Positions 8,756 through 16,852 of a stretch of DNA of 55,305 bases are shown piece after piece. The stretch is from contig JAFAQA010000016.1 in assembly GCA_019246665.1 (NCBI GenBank), forward strand, positions 1-55,305, written 5' to 3'. The position numbers were made by a program, and so were the translations under genes. The stretch comes from Hyphomicrobiales bacterium. Its GTDB lineage: Bacteria > Pseudomonadota > Alphaproteobacteria > Rhizobiales > Beijerinckiaceae. The stretch's first letter is position 1. Every line of letters begins with the position of its first letter. The notes under the pieces are model-generated. The model was not told where the DNA came from and searched no databases. It saw only the letters and a list, made by a program, of their open reading frames with translations.

Positions 8756-9541
8756 TCAAGAGGCCTTGCCGGTCGCGCCCCGCATATAGGCGTTGAGTAT
8801 GTCCTGAACCGCCGAGGCGTGAGCGCTCTGCACTTGCGCGCCCGTCTTAAACATTCCAGTCAACACCTCGAGCCCCGCTTGCATCGCCGGGTTCATGCCC
8901 GGCATCCCGGGTGATGAAGCGCCAGGTTGCGGCGCCGCAGCCACTCCGCCGGGCTGGACCGCCGCTGTTCCCGCATGCATCATGTTCCCCACGACGTTGC
9001 TCAAAATATTGCCGAGCATTCCCCCTCCTGGCTGGCCGGCAGTCTGACCCGCTGGCGCGGCTCCGGCCGCGCCACCAAGGGCGCCTGAGGCAAGCTGACC
9101 GAGAAGCCCGCCGAGACCCTGGTTAGACGCGGATTTGAAGAGACCGCTCATCAGCATGCTCGCGATCACGGGCATCATGGCCATGAGAATTCCCGGATTG
9201 ATGCCCGTCGCTTTCGACACTTGCTGCACGATGGCGGAGGTCGCCTGCCCCGGCCCGAAGAGCTGGCCGAGCACATCGTTTCCCGCGCTGATGGTCTGTT
9301 GATTGAGATGCGAGTTCGGATCGTCGAAGGTGGTCGCATGTTGCCCGCCCAGCATGGACCCGATGATCTGAGAAAGTGACCCCATGTTCTGGGCCTGATT
9401 ATGCAAGCCGACAGAAAAAGCTGGAAGCAGCGCATTGATGGCCGCTTGCGCTTGCTCTTGCGTCAATCCGAATTGCTTCGCGAGATTGGGAATGGCTTGG
9501 CCGCCTTGGGCCGATTGCATGATTTCGGACAGGTTGAACAT
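8756..9541 (-). CDS. DUF937 family protein
   Basis: A 261-residue protein that starts MFNLSEIMQSAQGGQAI, continues NLAKQFGLTQEQAQAAINALLPAF and contains repeated helical LGQLFG and MMPVIASMLMSGL segments, the pattern of DUF937. The C-terminal half is low-complexity, rich in Gly, Ala, Pro and Gln (roughly residues 140-205), before a helical end. The ATG at 9541 has GGAGCGCGCC upstream. No signal peptide. Function is unknown in the family. The gene is convergent with gshA and tail-to-head with the Lrp gene, so it may be monocistronic. Confidence 0.85.
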   Translation of the reverse strand: MFNLSEIMQSAQGGQAIPNLAKQFGLTQEQAQAAINALLPAFSVGLHNQAQNMGSLSQIIGSMLGGQHATTFDDPNSHLNQQTISAGNDVLGQLFGPGQATSAIVQQVSKATGINPGILMAMMPVIASMLMSGLFKSASNQGLGGLLGQLASGALGGAAGAAPAGQTAGQPGGGMLGNILSNVVGNMMHAGTAAVQPGGVAAAPQPGASSPGMPGMNPAMQAGLEVLTGMFKTGAQVQSAHASAVQDILNAYMRGATGKAS

Positions 9542-9632
9542 GGCGCGCTCCTGGAACTTGCGCCGGCGGGGCGTCGGCAATCTTGACCTTAACCGAGCAC
9601 GCAAGGCGCGCAAGCAGCACGACTCGCCGCCC

Positions 9633-10139
9633 TCAGTCGAGCGGAATGCGGGTTTCGTATTTCACGCGCGACAGGCTGAAGCTCGTCCGAAAGCGCCTGA
9701 TGTTGTGCTCCGTGGCGAGCACGCGGCGCGCAAAACCGTTATAAGCCTCCATGTCACGGCAGAGCACGGTGAGAAGATAATCGATCTCGCCCGAGACGAA
9801 GTAGCATTGCTGCACTTCAGGCTCGGCCGCGATCCTGCGCTCGAAAGCCGCAAGAACATCCTCGCGCTGACGCTCGAGCTCGACCCCGACAAAAGCCACG
9901 ATCGAACGCCCGACACTCTCCGGATCAAGGACGGCGACATCCTTCGCGATCACCTTCTCGGCCCGCAGCCGTCGAACGCGTTTGAGGCAGGCGGGCGGCG
10001 AGAGACCGATCTTATCGGCGAGCGCAAGATTGGTGATCTGGTTGTCGTCTTGGAGCATGTCGAGAATGCGCCGGTCCGCCGCGTCGAGACACGCTCCTAC
10101 GCGTCGAACTGAGCGGCCTGGTTGAGCTTGGCTTTTCAT
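9633..10139 (-). CDS. Lrp/AsnC family transcriptional regulator
   Basis: A 168-residue regulator with an N-terminal winged HTH (LDAADRRILDMLQDDNQ to LADKIGLSPPACLKRVRRL, residues 18-60) and a C-terminal RAM effector domain ending FSLSRVKYETRIPLD. The SD GGAGAAATAA precedes the ATG. It is divergent from the PLP-enzyme gene across a 116-base region containing repeated CCGTC(G)AATA elements, so it probably regulates that gene and itself in response to an amino acid, as is typical for the family. The effector cannot be told from sequence. Confidence 0.92.
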   Translation of the reverse strand: MKSQAQPGRSVRRVGACLDAADRRILDMLQDDNQITNLALADKIGLSPPACLKRVRRLRAEKVIAKDVAVLDPESVGRSIVAFVGVELERQREDVLAAFERRIAAEPEVQQCYFVSGEIDYLLTVLCRDMEAYNGFARRVLATEHNIRRFRTSFSLSRVKYETRIPLD

Positions 10140-10255
10140 TTATTTCTCCGAATACATCCCGCCACGCAATTGAACGGAATCAATGGACCGTCAATAAGAA
10201 ATTTGATCCGTCGAATATCGAGGTAAAGTAGAGGCGATCACGCAAGGAGAATCCG
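10140..10255. promoter_or_regulatory. Divergent regulatory region with repeated candidate operators
   Basis: AT-richer 116-base region between the Lrp gene (minus) and the PLP enzyme (plus). It holds CCGTCAATA at 10188-10196 and CCGTCGAATA at 10208-10217, exactly 20 bases apart in the same orientation, and an inverted relative (CAATTGAACGG) at 10167-10177. The spacing suggests two helical turns and a regulator dimer pair. AAGGAG precedes the ATG at 10256. Assignment to Lrp is inferred from position only. Confidence 0.45.
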
Positions 10256-11614
10256 ATGAATCGTCCGGATCGCCCGAACCGTTTTGAAGTCCATGACACC
10301 GACGCGCTTGCCGCCGCGCGTGACCTGATCGCAGCTTGCGCCGACGCCCGTGAAATGGGGCAGAAAGTTCAAGAGGCGGTGGCGCGAAATGCCGCGTGGC
10401 GTGGCGAGGAGTGCATCAACCTGCTCGCCCCGGAAGCGCCGACGAGCCCCTCGGTCCGCGCTCTCCTCGCGGCGGAGATCGGCACCCGGGCCGCCGAAGG
10501 CCATATCGGCAAGGTCAATCGCTGGTTCGCCGGCACTCGCCACATCGACGAGGTCGAGGCGCTATGCGTCGAGCTTCTGAAGAAACATTTTCGCTGCGCC
10601 TATGCCGATCACCGACTATGCGCTTCGATGATCGGCAACGCGGTCGTCTATACCGCACTCAGCGCGCCTGGCGATGTCATCATGTCGGTGGCGCAACCCG
10701 TCGGCGGGCATTCCTCGAACCGCATTGACGGTCCGGCCGGCGCCATGGGGCGCAAGGTCGTCGATATTCCCTTCGACGCGCAAGAGCTCGTCGTCGATCT
10801 CGACCTCTTCCGAAAGCTGGCACCCCTGGTGCAGCCGAAGCTCGTCGCCCTTGGGCTTTCCATGACCCTTTTTCCGCAACCCGTCTCCGAGATGAAGGAG
10901 ATCGTTCGGCCATGGGGCGGGCGGCTCTTCTTCGACGCGGCCCATCAGCTCGGACTGATCGGCGGGGGTCAATTCCAGGACCCCTTGAGCGAGGGCGCCG
11001 ACATCGTGACGGGCTCGGCGGGCAAGACTTTCTCCGGCCCGCAATCCGGCATCATCGTCTGGGACGATCCCGAGATCACAGCACCAGTCACGAACGCCGT
11101 CTTTCCGATCTGGGCTGCGACGCATCAGGTCAATCGCGTGGCAGCGTTGGCCATGGCGACGGCCGAAGCCATTGCCTTCGGCGAGAAGCTGCAGGCGCAG
11201 ATCGTCGCGAACGCCAAGGCCTTGGCGCGGCACTTGCACGAACGCGGCATTCCGATGCTCGGCGCTCATAAAGGCTTCACGGCGACGCATCAGGCGATCG
11301 CGGATGTGAGCGGCTTCGGGCGCGGGCTCCAGGTGGCGCAGACGCTCGAGCGCGCCCATATCATCGTCAACAAGAATCTCCTGCCATCCGATCGCAAGGA
11401 AGATTGGGACTATCCGGGCGGGCTTCGGATCGGCACGATCGAGGTCACGCGCTTCGGGATGAAAGAGGCGGAAATGGCTAAAATCGCCGAGATGATCGCG
11501 CGCATTGTAGTCGAGGGAGAGGAGCCGGAACGCGTCAGGGCTGAGGCGGTCTCGCTCCGGCGATCCTTCTCGACACTGTATTATTGTTTCGAGAACGGAA
11601 TGCCGCCGGCTTGA
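10256..11614 (+). CDS. Serine hydroxymethyltransferase-like PLP-dependent enzyme
   Basis: A 452-residue fold-type I PLP enzyme related to GlyA but divergent from it. Recognisable parts are INLLAPEAPTSPSVRALLA (substrate-binding start), FFDAAHQLGLIGGG (Asp227 and His230 contacting PLP) and VTGSAGKTFSGPQSGII, where Lys257 is the expected Schiff-base lysine. GlyA has a TTTTHKT-type sequence here, so the active-site loop differs. Candidate reactions in this relative group include alpha-methylserine or other beta-hydroxy amino acid aldol cleavage; the substrate is unknown. A divergent Lrp regulator and a downstream N-formylglutamate amidohydrolase suggest amino acid catabolism rather than core one-carbon metabolism. 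Confidence 0.8.
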   Translation: MNRPDRPNRFEVHDTDALAAARDLIAACADAREMGQKVQEAVARNAAWRGEECINLLAPEAPTSPSVRALLAAEIGTRAAEGHIGKVNRWFAGTRHIDEVEALCVELLKKHFRCAYADHRLCASMIGNAVVYTALSAPGDVIMSVAQPVGGHSSNRIDGPAGAMGRKVVDIPFDAQELVVDLDLFRKLAPLVQPKLVALGLSMTLFPQPVSEMKEIVRPWGGRLFFDAAHQLGLIGGGQFQDPLSEGADIVTGSAGKTFSGPQSGIIVWDDPEITAPVTNAVFPIWAATHQVNRVAALAMATAEAIAFGEKLQAQIVANAKALARHLHERGIPMLGAHKGFTATHQAIADVSGFGRGLQVAQTLERAHIIVNKNLLPSDRKEDWDYPGGLRIGTIEVTRFGMKEAEMAKIAEMIARIVVEGEEPERVRAEAVSLRRSFSTLYYCFENGMPPA

Positions 11615-11704
11615 ACCCGTGCCTTCTCGAAGACCCGCAAGCTCTTGCGCTTTCACGGGTGAGATGGTCATTCGCTCGCCGGGGAGCTGAGGATTGGGAT
11701 CGTC

Positions 11705-12847
11705 ATGAAGCCAACGAAGATAGAAGAGCCGGAGCTGATCGGGGGCGATGTCGGTTCTGGCGTGCTCATCCTTTGCGATCACGCCTCGAATGCCATTCCG
11801 GCTGAGTTCGGAAATCTCGGCCTCGCCGAGGCCGAGCTCGAACGCCACATCGCCCATGATATCGGCGCGGCCGAGGTCGCTCGCACGCTCGCGCGCACGC
11901 TCGGCGCTCCGGCGATCTTGTCGCGCTTTTCGCGCCTGCTCATCGATCCCAACCGTGGCCGTGACGACCCGACGCTCGTGATGCGCATCGCCGATGGAGC
12001 AATCATCCCCGGAAACGCCGCCATCGACGAAACGGGGATCGAGGCGCGGCTCGAGCGTTTTTATCGCCCCTATGACGACGCGATCACTGGCGCCATCGAG
12101 GCGAGCCTCGAGACCGATAGCGTGCCGGCCATCATCTCGATCCACAGCTTCACGCCGTCGCTGCGAGGCCGGGCGCGGCCTTGGCATTGCGGGCTGCTCT
12201 TTGATGCTGATGAGCGGATCGCAAAGCCCCTGATCGCGGCCTTGTCGGCGAGCGGCGATCTCATCGTCGGCGCCAATGAGCCCTATGACGGCGCGCTCGC
12301 AGGCGATACGCTGGATCGTCACGCAGGCTCCCGTGGCCTTGCCAATGTGCTCGTCGAAATTCGCCAGGACCTGATTGCGAGCCAGGAAGAGGCCGTGAAT
12401 TGGGGCGAGCGCCTCGCCTTGGCGTTGCGACCGATCCTCGCCGAGCCCCGTGTTCACCGGATCGAGTTTCACGCAAGCCGCACCCGAGCCGGGCGCGCGC
12501 TCAGCAAAAATGCCGGAGCTGTTGATCAGGCAGCCAGCACTGAAGCGTCTTTTGCGGATCTGATGCCGGCACTCGAGGCCTCGGTCTATCGTCGCCTCGT
12601 TGCGCATTTGCGCGAACGCACCGATGTGCAAAATATCGACCTGATGAATCTCGCGGGCTTTTGCCGCAACTGCCTTTCGAATTGGCTCAAGGACGCCGCC
12701 GACGCAGCAGGCCAACCGCTCTCGAAGGAGGAGAGCCGCGCACTCGTCTACGGCATGCCTTACGAGGAATGGCGGGTGCGCTACCAGAAAGAGGCGACCG
12801 AGGTGCAAAAAGCGGCTTTCGCCGCCGGTGCGGCGCATCGGCAATGA
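11705..12847 (+). CDS. N-formylglutamate amidohydrolase fused to a DUF1244 domain
   Basis: 380 residues in two parts. Residues about 15-260 are an N-formylglutamate amidohydrolase: LILCDHASNAIP (metal-site Asp/His), RFSRLLIDPNRG, IISIHSFTP, GDTLDRHAGSRGLANVLVEIRQD. That enzyme hydrolyses N-formylglutamate to glutamate and formate in histidine degradation (HutG type) or related routes. Residues about 283-372 are a DUF1244 domain: VYRRLVAHLRER, then DLMNLAGFCRNCLSNW and SRALVYGMPYEEW. DUF1244 is usually a separate small protein. No stop or frame change separates the parts, joined by an Ala/Ser-rich linker. The gene is 90 bases downstream of the PLP enzyme. No other hut genes are in the window. 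Confidence 0.85.
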   Translation: MKPTKIEEPELIGGDVGSGVLILCDHASNAIPAEFGNLGLAEAELERHIAHDIGAAEVARTLARTLGAPAILSRFSRLLIDPNRGRDDPTLVMRIADGAIIPGNAAIDETGIEARLERFYRPYDDAITGAIEASLETDSVPAIISIHSFTPSLRGRARPWHCGLLFDADERIAKPLIAALSASGDLIVGANEPYDGALAGDTLDRHAGSRGLANVLVEIRQDLIASQEEAVNWGERLALALRPILAEPRVHRIEFHASRTRAGRALSKNAGAVDQAASTEASFADLMPALEASVYRRLVAHLRERTDVQNIDLMNLAGFCRNCLSNWLKDAADAAGQPLSKEESRALVYGMPYEEWRVRYQKEATEVQKAAFAAGAAHRQ

Positions 12848-12929
12848 GCGGTTGAGGCAAGTCGCCGAGCTCGAGGCAGCCAATTCGTAAGTAAAAGCGG
12901 GCTGCGAAGCTCTTCGCCGCCCCGAAGGG

Positions 12930-13613
12930 ATGCTGCTCGTCCCCTGGGTCATCCCGCCTGCGATGAGCACGCTTGCCTGGCTTTGGCTATTCGACCCATC
13001 CTACAGCGCGTTCAACTGGGTGCTTGCCAAATTCGGCATCGCGCCGGTTCACTGGCTTGGCGAGGCCGGCTGGGCGCGCTTCTCGGTGATACTGGTCAAT
13101 GTCTGGGCGGGGGCTCCATTCTTCCTGATCATGTATCTCGCCGCCCTCAAATCGGTACCGGACCAGCTCTATGAGGCGGCGGAGATCGACGGCGCCAACT
13201 GGCTCCAAAAACTTTGGTACGTAACCCTCCCGATGATGCGCAACATCATCCTGATCACGGTGCTGTTCTCACTCGTCGTGACCTTCGCCAATTTCGATAT
13301 CATCCGCGCCAGCTACTTGCAGATCCTCACCCGCATCTTCATTCCGGTGGCGCTCCCCGGCATCATCGCCGCGATGATCTTCTCCTTCACGGTGGCTTGG
13401 GCACAGTTCCTCTATCCACTGGCGATGACCACGAGCACGGACCAGCTGGTGCTGCCGGTCGGCATCATCACAAGCTTGATCAAGGGCGATGTCTTCAACT
13501 GGGGACAGATCATGACGGGCGCGCTCCTCGGCGCTGCCCCACCGCTCATCATCCACGCCTTCCTGATGGACTACTACATCGCAGGCCTTACCTCGGGTGC
13601 GACCAAAGCTTGA
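12930..13613 (+). pseudogene. Chimeric remnant of two sugar-ABC transporter permease genes
   Basis: The 227-residue reading frame joins parts of two different permeases. Residues 1-125 match the middle of a MalF/UgpA-type permease: LLVPWVIPPAMSTLAWLWLF and the EAA-loop motif YEAAEIDGANWLQKLWYVTL. From residue 126 it becomes the C-terminal third of a MalG/UgpE-type permease, starting inside that protein's own EAA loop (RASYLQILTRIFIPVALPG). The junction is near 13302. The beginning of the MalF partner is missing and an in-frame stop lies 40 bases upstream. A deletion between tandem permease genes explains this. No binding protein or ATPase gene is adjacent, so transport function is unlikely. 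Confidence 0.75.
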
Positions 13614-13681
13614 TCTTTCGCACCCGTCTGCTTGCCAAGCGGACATGATCATTCCCACAGCGCATCAGCGTCCCCCCTTCG

Positions 13682-14695
13682 TCACGCCCGAGGGGTTTTC
13701 GCGCGCTCGCTATCGAGCGCCGCCATTTGTCGAGGGTCATAGCGCTCGCCCGCCACGGCGCCCGGCGGCGCCGCGCGCTCGATCTCGGCGAGGTCCTCGG
13801 CCGTAAGGCGAGCAGCGAGCGCTTTCACCGCCTCGGCGAGCTGCCGGCGGCGACGCGCTCCAATGAGCGGCACGATGTCCGAACCCCGCGACATCACCCA
13901 AGCGATGGCAAGCTCGGCCACGCTCATTCCCTTCGCTTGCGCGATTTCTCGTAACGTTTCCACGAGAGAAAGATTACGATCGATGTTCTCCGCGCTGAAA
14001 CGAGGGCTGCGCAGGCGAAAGTCGCCCGGCGTCGTCGCCCTCTCCTTCGACCAATGACCACTGATCAAGCCGCGCGCCAGCACACCATAGGCCGTGATGC
14101 CGATGCTGAGCTCGCGGCAGGTGGGAAGGATCTCTGCCTCGATGCCACGTGTCACGAGGGAATACTCGATTTGCAAATCGCAGATGGGGTGCACGGAATG
14201 CGCGCGGCGCAGCGTCGCAGCGCCCACCTCCGAAAGCCCGATATGCCGGACATGACCCGCCTTCACCAGATCCGCCATGGCTCCGACGGTTTCCTCGATC
14301 GGCACGTTGGGATCGAGGCGTGCCGGGCGGTAGATATCCACGTGATCCGTGCCGAGCCGGCGGAGGGTGTAAGCGAGGAAATTTCTGATCGCGACGGGTC
14401 GCGTGTCGGTGCCGGCGAAATTCCCATTGAGATCACGAAGCGCGCCGAATTTGACACTTATCACCGTCTCGTCGCGACTTTTGCCGCGCAGCGCGTCACG
14501 AATGAGCATTTCATTGTCGCCCATTCCATAGAAATCACCCGTGTCGAGGAGCGTGATGCCAGCGTCGAGCGCAGCTTGGATGGTCGCAATGCTTTCAGCG
14601 CGATCCGCCGGCCCGTAGACATCCGACATGCCCATGCTTCCGAGTCCGAGCGCGGAGACGCGCGGCCCCGACGCACCGAGCCGATGTGTTTGCAT
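13682..14695 (-). CDS. Aldo/keto reductase
   Basis: A 337-residue NADPH-dependent oxidoreductase of the AKR superfamily with a TIM-barrel pattern: LGLGSMGMSDVYG near the N-terminus, LLDTGDFYG (Asp51, Tyr56) and ISVKFG (Lys82), and an NADP-binding end IVPLIGARRRRQLAEAV. The usual catalytic His position appears as Ala in YRPARLDP (about residue 125); I believe this substitution is common to the subfamily rather than a mutation here. Start 14695 has GGAGG five bases upstream; the longer form has no such signal. Substrate unknown. It is flanked on the minus strand by a glutathione transferase gene, 109 bases away. Confidence 0.9.
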   Translation of the reverse strand: MQTHRLGASGPRVSALGLGSMGMSDVYGPADRAESIATIQAALDAGITLLDTGDFYGMGDNEMLIRDALRGKSRDETVISVKFGALRDLNGNFAGTDTRPVAIRNFLAYTLRRLGTDHVDIYRPARLDPNVPIEETVGAMADLVKAGHVRHIGLSEVGAATLRRAHSVHPICDLQIEYSLVTRGIEAEILPTCRELSIGITAYGVLARGLISGHWSKERATTPGDFRLRSPRFSAENIDRNLSLVETLREIAQAKGMSVAELAIAWVMSRGSDIVPLIGARRRRQLAEAVKALAARLTAEDLAEIERAAPPGAVAGERYDPRQMAALDSERAKTPRA

Positions 14696-14804
14696 AAGGA
14701 CCTCCGTGAGATGCGGAAGGCTGATCACACTTCTTGAGCTGTCGGACCTTTTCGGCCTTGCGGGTCGTGGGTTCGCCCCACGCGGCTGCTCCTCGGTTCA
14801 GTCG

Positions 14805-15413
14805 CTATCCCTTGAAGCGCGTCTCCTCAAAGGAGGGCACGGCCCTCGCGAAAGCGTCGAGCCAGGCGACGAGCTTCGGATGATCATTGCGCCATTTCCC
14901 TTCAAAGCGAAGGTCCTGATAGCCAAGCGCGCAGGCAAGCGTAATCCGCCCGGCATCCGGAATGCCGTCTGAAAGCGCCGGAGGGTCGGCCTCGAGCTTG
15001 CCCAAGGCGCGAGCGACCTTGTCGGCCTGATAGGCGACCCAGCTCGGATCGCGCTTCGTCTCCTCGCGCATTCGCACTTCATAGACACGCAAGATGGATG
15101 CATCGAGGATGCCGTCGGCGAGCGCCTGCAAGGTGAGCACCTCGATACGTCGGGCATCGGTCGGGAAAATTTTGCCCCCGCCGGCGAAGCTATCGAGATA
15201 TTCGAGGATGACCCGGGAATCATAGATCGGCTTCCCCTCCTCGGTCACGAGCACGGGGATTTTTCCGAGCGGATTGTCCTTGCGCAACGGGTCATCGGCT
15301 TTACTGGAATCGGCCGGCACCATGCTGACGCGATCGGCGAGGCCAAGGAGGGCGGCCGCGATCCGCACCTTGCGGCCGAAAGGAGAGGCGGGGCTGGAAC
15401 GCAAGATCATCAT
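14805..15413 (-). CDS. Glutathione S-transferase family protein
   Basis: About 202 residues. The N-terminal thioredoxin fold begins ILRSSPASPFGRKVRIAA and carries NPLGKIPVL (cis-Pro) and YDSRVILEYLD (glutathione gamma-glutamyl contact). The all-helical C-terminal domain spans roughly residues 85-200. The Ser-Pro-x-Ser-Pro-Phe start matches bacterial GSTs that act on small electrophiles; substrate unknown. The start is placed at the ATGATG pair (15413), preceded by a GAGGTC SD, since the longer reading frame adds an unmatched tail. A gshA gene in the same window would supply glutathione, although that link is generic. Confidence 0.9.
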   Translation of the reverse strand: MMILRSSPASPFGRKVRIAAALLGLADRVSMVPADSSKADDPLRKDNPLGKIPVLVTEEGKPIYDSRVILEYLDSFAGGGKIFPTDARRIEVLTLQALADGILDASILRVYEVRMREETKRDPSWVAYQADKVARALGKLEADPPALSDGIPDAGRITLACALGYQDLRFEGKWRNDHPKLVAWLDAFARAVPSFEETRFKG

Positions 15414-15520
15414 TGTCGTCAAAGACCTCGTGGTGAAGTGATGTGCGTTTCGCGCACGAAGCTCATCGTCCCTCGCGCTCGCTTGGGATCGCGGGGACAA
15501 CAATCAAACGGCGCTTTCGG

Positions 15521-16639
15521 CTATTGAAGCTTGGCGTATTTGCCGTCGTGCCAGACGTTGATGTCGTAAGTCGCGTTCTTCAAGTCCCCTTTTTCGTCGA
15601 AGGAAACCGGGCCCACAACGGTCTCGATCGGCGGCCCGCTCTTGAGCGCGGCCGCGACCTTCACCGGGTCCTCGCTGTTGGTGCGCTTCATCCCTTCAGC
15701 CATCGCCTGGATCACGGAATAGGAAAAGAGAGTGAAGCCCTCGGGCACGAAGCCTGCCTTCTTCATGTCGGCGACAGCCTTCACTGCAGAAGGCCGGCTC
15801 TGCGGATCGGAGGGGAAGGTAAATAAGGTCCCCTCTCCTGCCGGCCCTGCAATCTGCCAGAACTCGGGCGTCGCGAGCGAGTCGCCCATCATCAGCGTGA
15901 ATTTCAGCCCCTGATCGGCGGCTTGCCGCAGGATGAGCCCGGCTTCAGGATGGTAACCGCCGAAATAGACGAATTCGGCGCCGAGCGCCTTCAACTTGCT
16001 GACCAGCGCGCCATAGTCCTTCTCGCCCGGATTAATGCTGTCGAAGAGTATTTCCTTTGTTCCGCTCGCATTGAGCCCTGACTTGACCGCGCTGGCGAGC
16101 CCCTGACCATAAGCTGACTTGTCGTGCAGGATGACAATCTTCTTGCCCTTGTATTTTTCGGCGATCCAAGGTCCGACAAATTCGCCTTGCGCGTCATCGC
16201 GTCCATAAAGGCGCATGATTGTCGTCCATTTGTTCTTAGCGGCTTCATCGGTGAGGAGCGGGTTGCTCGAAGAGGGCGTCATCATCAGGATGTTGTTCTC
16301 GGCATAGACGCCTGAGGCTGGAATGGAGGACCCGGAACAGGCATGGCCGTCCACGAACTTCACGTGCAGGCTCGCCAACCGGTTCGCCACGGCGACCGCC
16401 TGCTTCGGATCGCAAACATCGTCCTCCACGTCGAGCTTGATCATCTTGCCGTTGATCCCGCCCGCTGCGTTAACCGCCTCGACCCCGGCCTGAGCACCGC
16501 GCTTGAACTGCTCGCCGATCGCCGCGACCGGGCCGGACATCGGCCCCACGATCGCGATCGTTATGTCTTCCGCCTTCGCGGTCGAGGCGGCAAGCCCCAA
16601 AGCCAACGCCGCTAGGTTGAAGCCGAATAGAGCTTTCAT
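15521..16639 (-). CDS. Branched-chain amino acid ABC transporter substrate-binding protein (LivJ/LivK type)
   Basis: A 372-residue periplasmic binding protein. It has a signal peptide cleaved after about residue 23 (LAASTAKA), then the type I fold starting ITIAIVGPMSGP, with FVDGHACSGSSIPAS and MMTPSSSNPLLT in the ligand cleft and VHGKYAKLQ-like ending WHDGKYAKLQ. Members bind Leu/Ile/Val or other small ligands. No permease (LivH/M) or ATPase (LivG/F) gene is adjacent, so it is an orphan binding component that must dock to a transporter encoded elsewhere. The 213 bases upstream to rfbD contain no gene I recognise. Confidence 0.9.
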   Translation of the reverse strand: MKALFGFNLAALALGLAASTAKAEDITIAIVGPMSGPVAAIGEQFKRGAQAGVEAVNAAGGINGKMIKLDVEDDVCDPKQAVAVANRLASLHVKFVDGHACSGSSIPASGVYAENNILMMTPSSSNPLLTDEAAKNKWTTIMRLYGRDDAQGEFVGPWIAEKYKGKKIVILHDKSAYGQGLASAVKSGLNASGTKEILFDSINPGEKDYGALVSKLKALGAEFVYFGGYHPEAGLILRQAADQGLKFTLMMGDSLATPEFWQIAGPAGEGTLFTFPSDPQSRPSAVKAVADMKKAGFVPEGFTLFSYSVIQAMAEGMKRTNSEDPVKVAAALKSGPPIETVVGPVSFDEKGDLKNATYDINVWHDGKYAKLQ

Positions 16640-16852
16640 CGCATCCTCCCTCGGACGCTCGAAGGGCGGCCGAATTATCTGAACTCTGCGCTCACACTAG
16701 CCGAAGCTCGCCCTGGTTCAAGCCGGAGCTTGCACACAAGGCGAACAGGCGAGCAAAACCTGATGACACTTAGAGTTAGAGTTATCGCCCCGTCACATCG
16801 GGCATGGAGGCGGCGCAATTTTCCCATTTCGGCGCCGTGTCCATCGCCTGCC

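Noticed and set aside
10616-12970. 784-codon open frame on the minus strand opposite the PLP enzyme and amidohydrolase genes
   Set aside because: It is antisense to two clearly recognised proteins, has no family pattern, and long spurious frames are expected in GC-rich codon-biased DNA.
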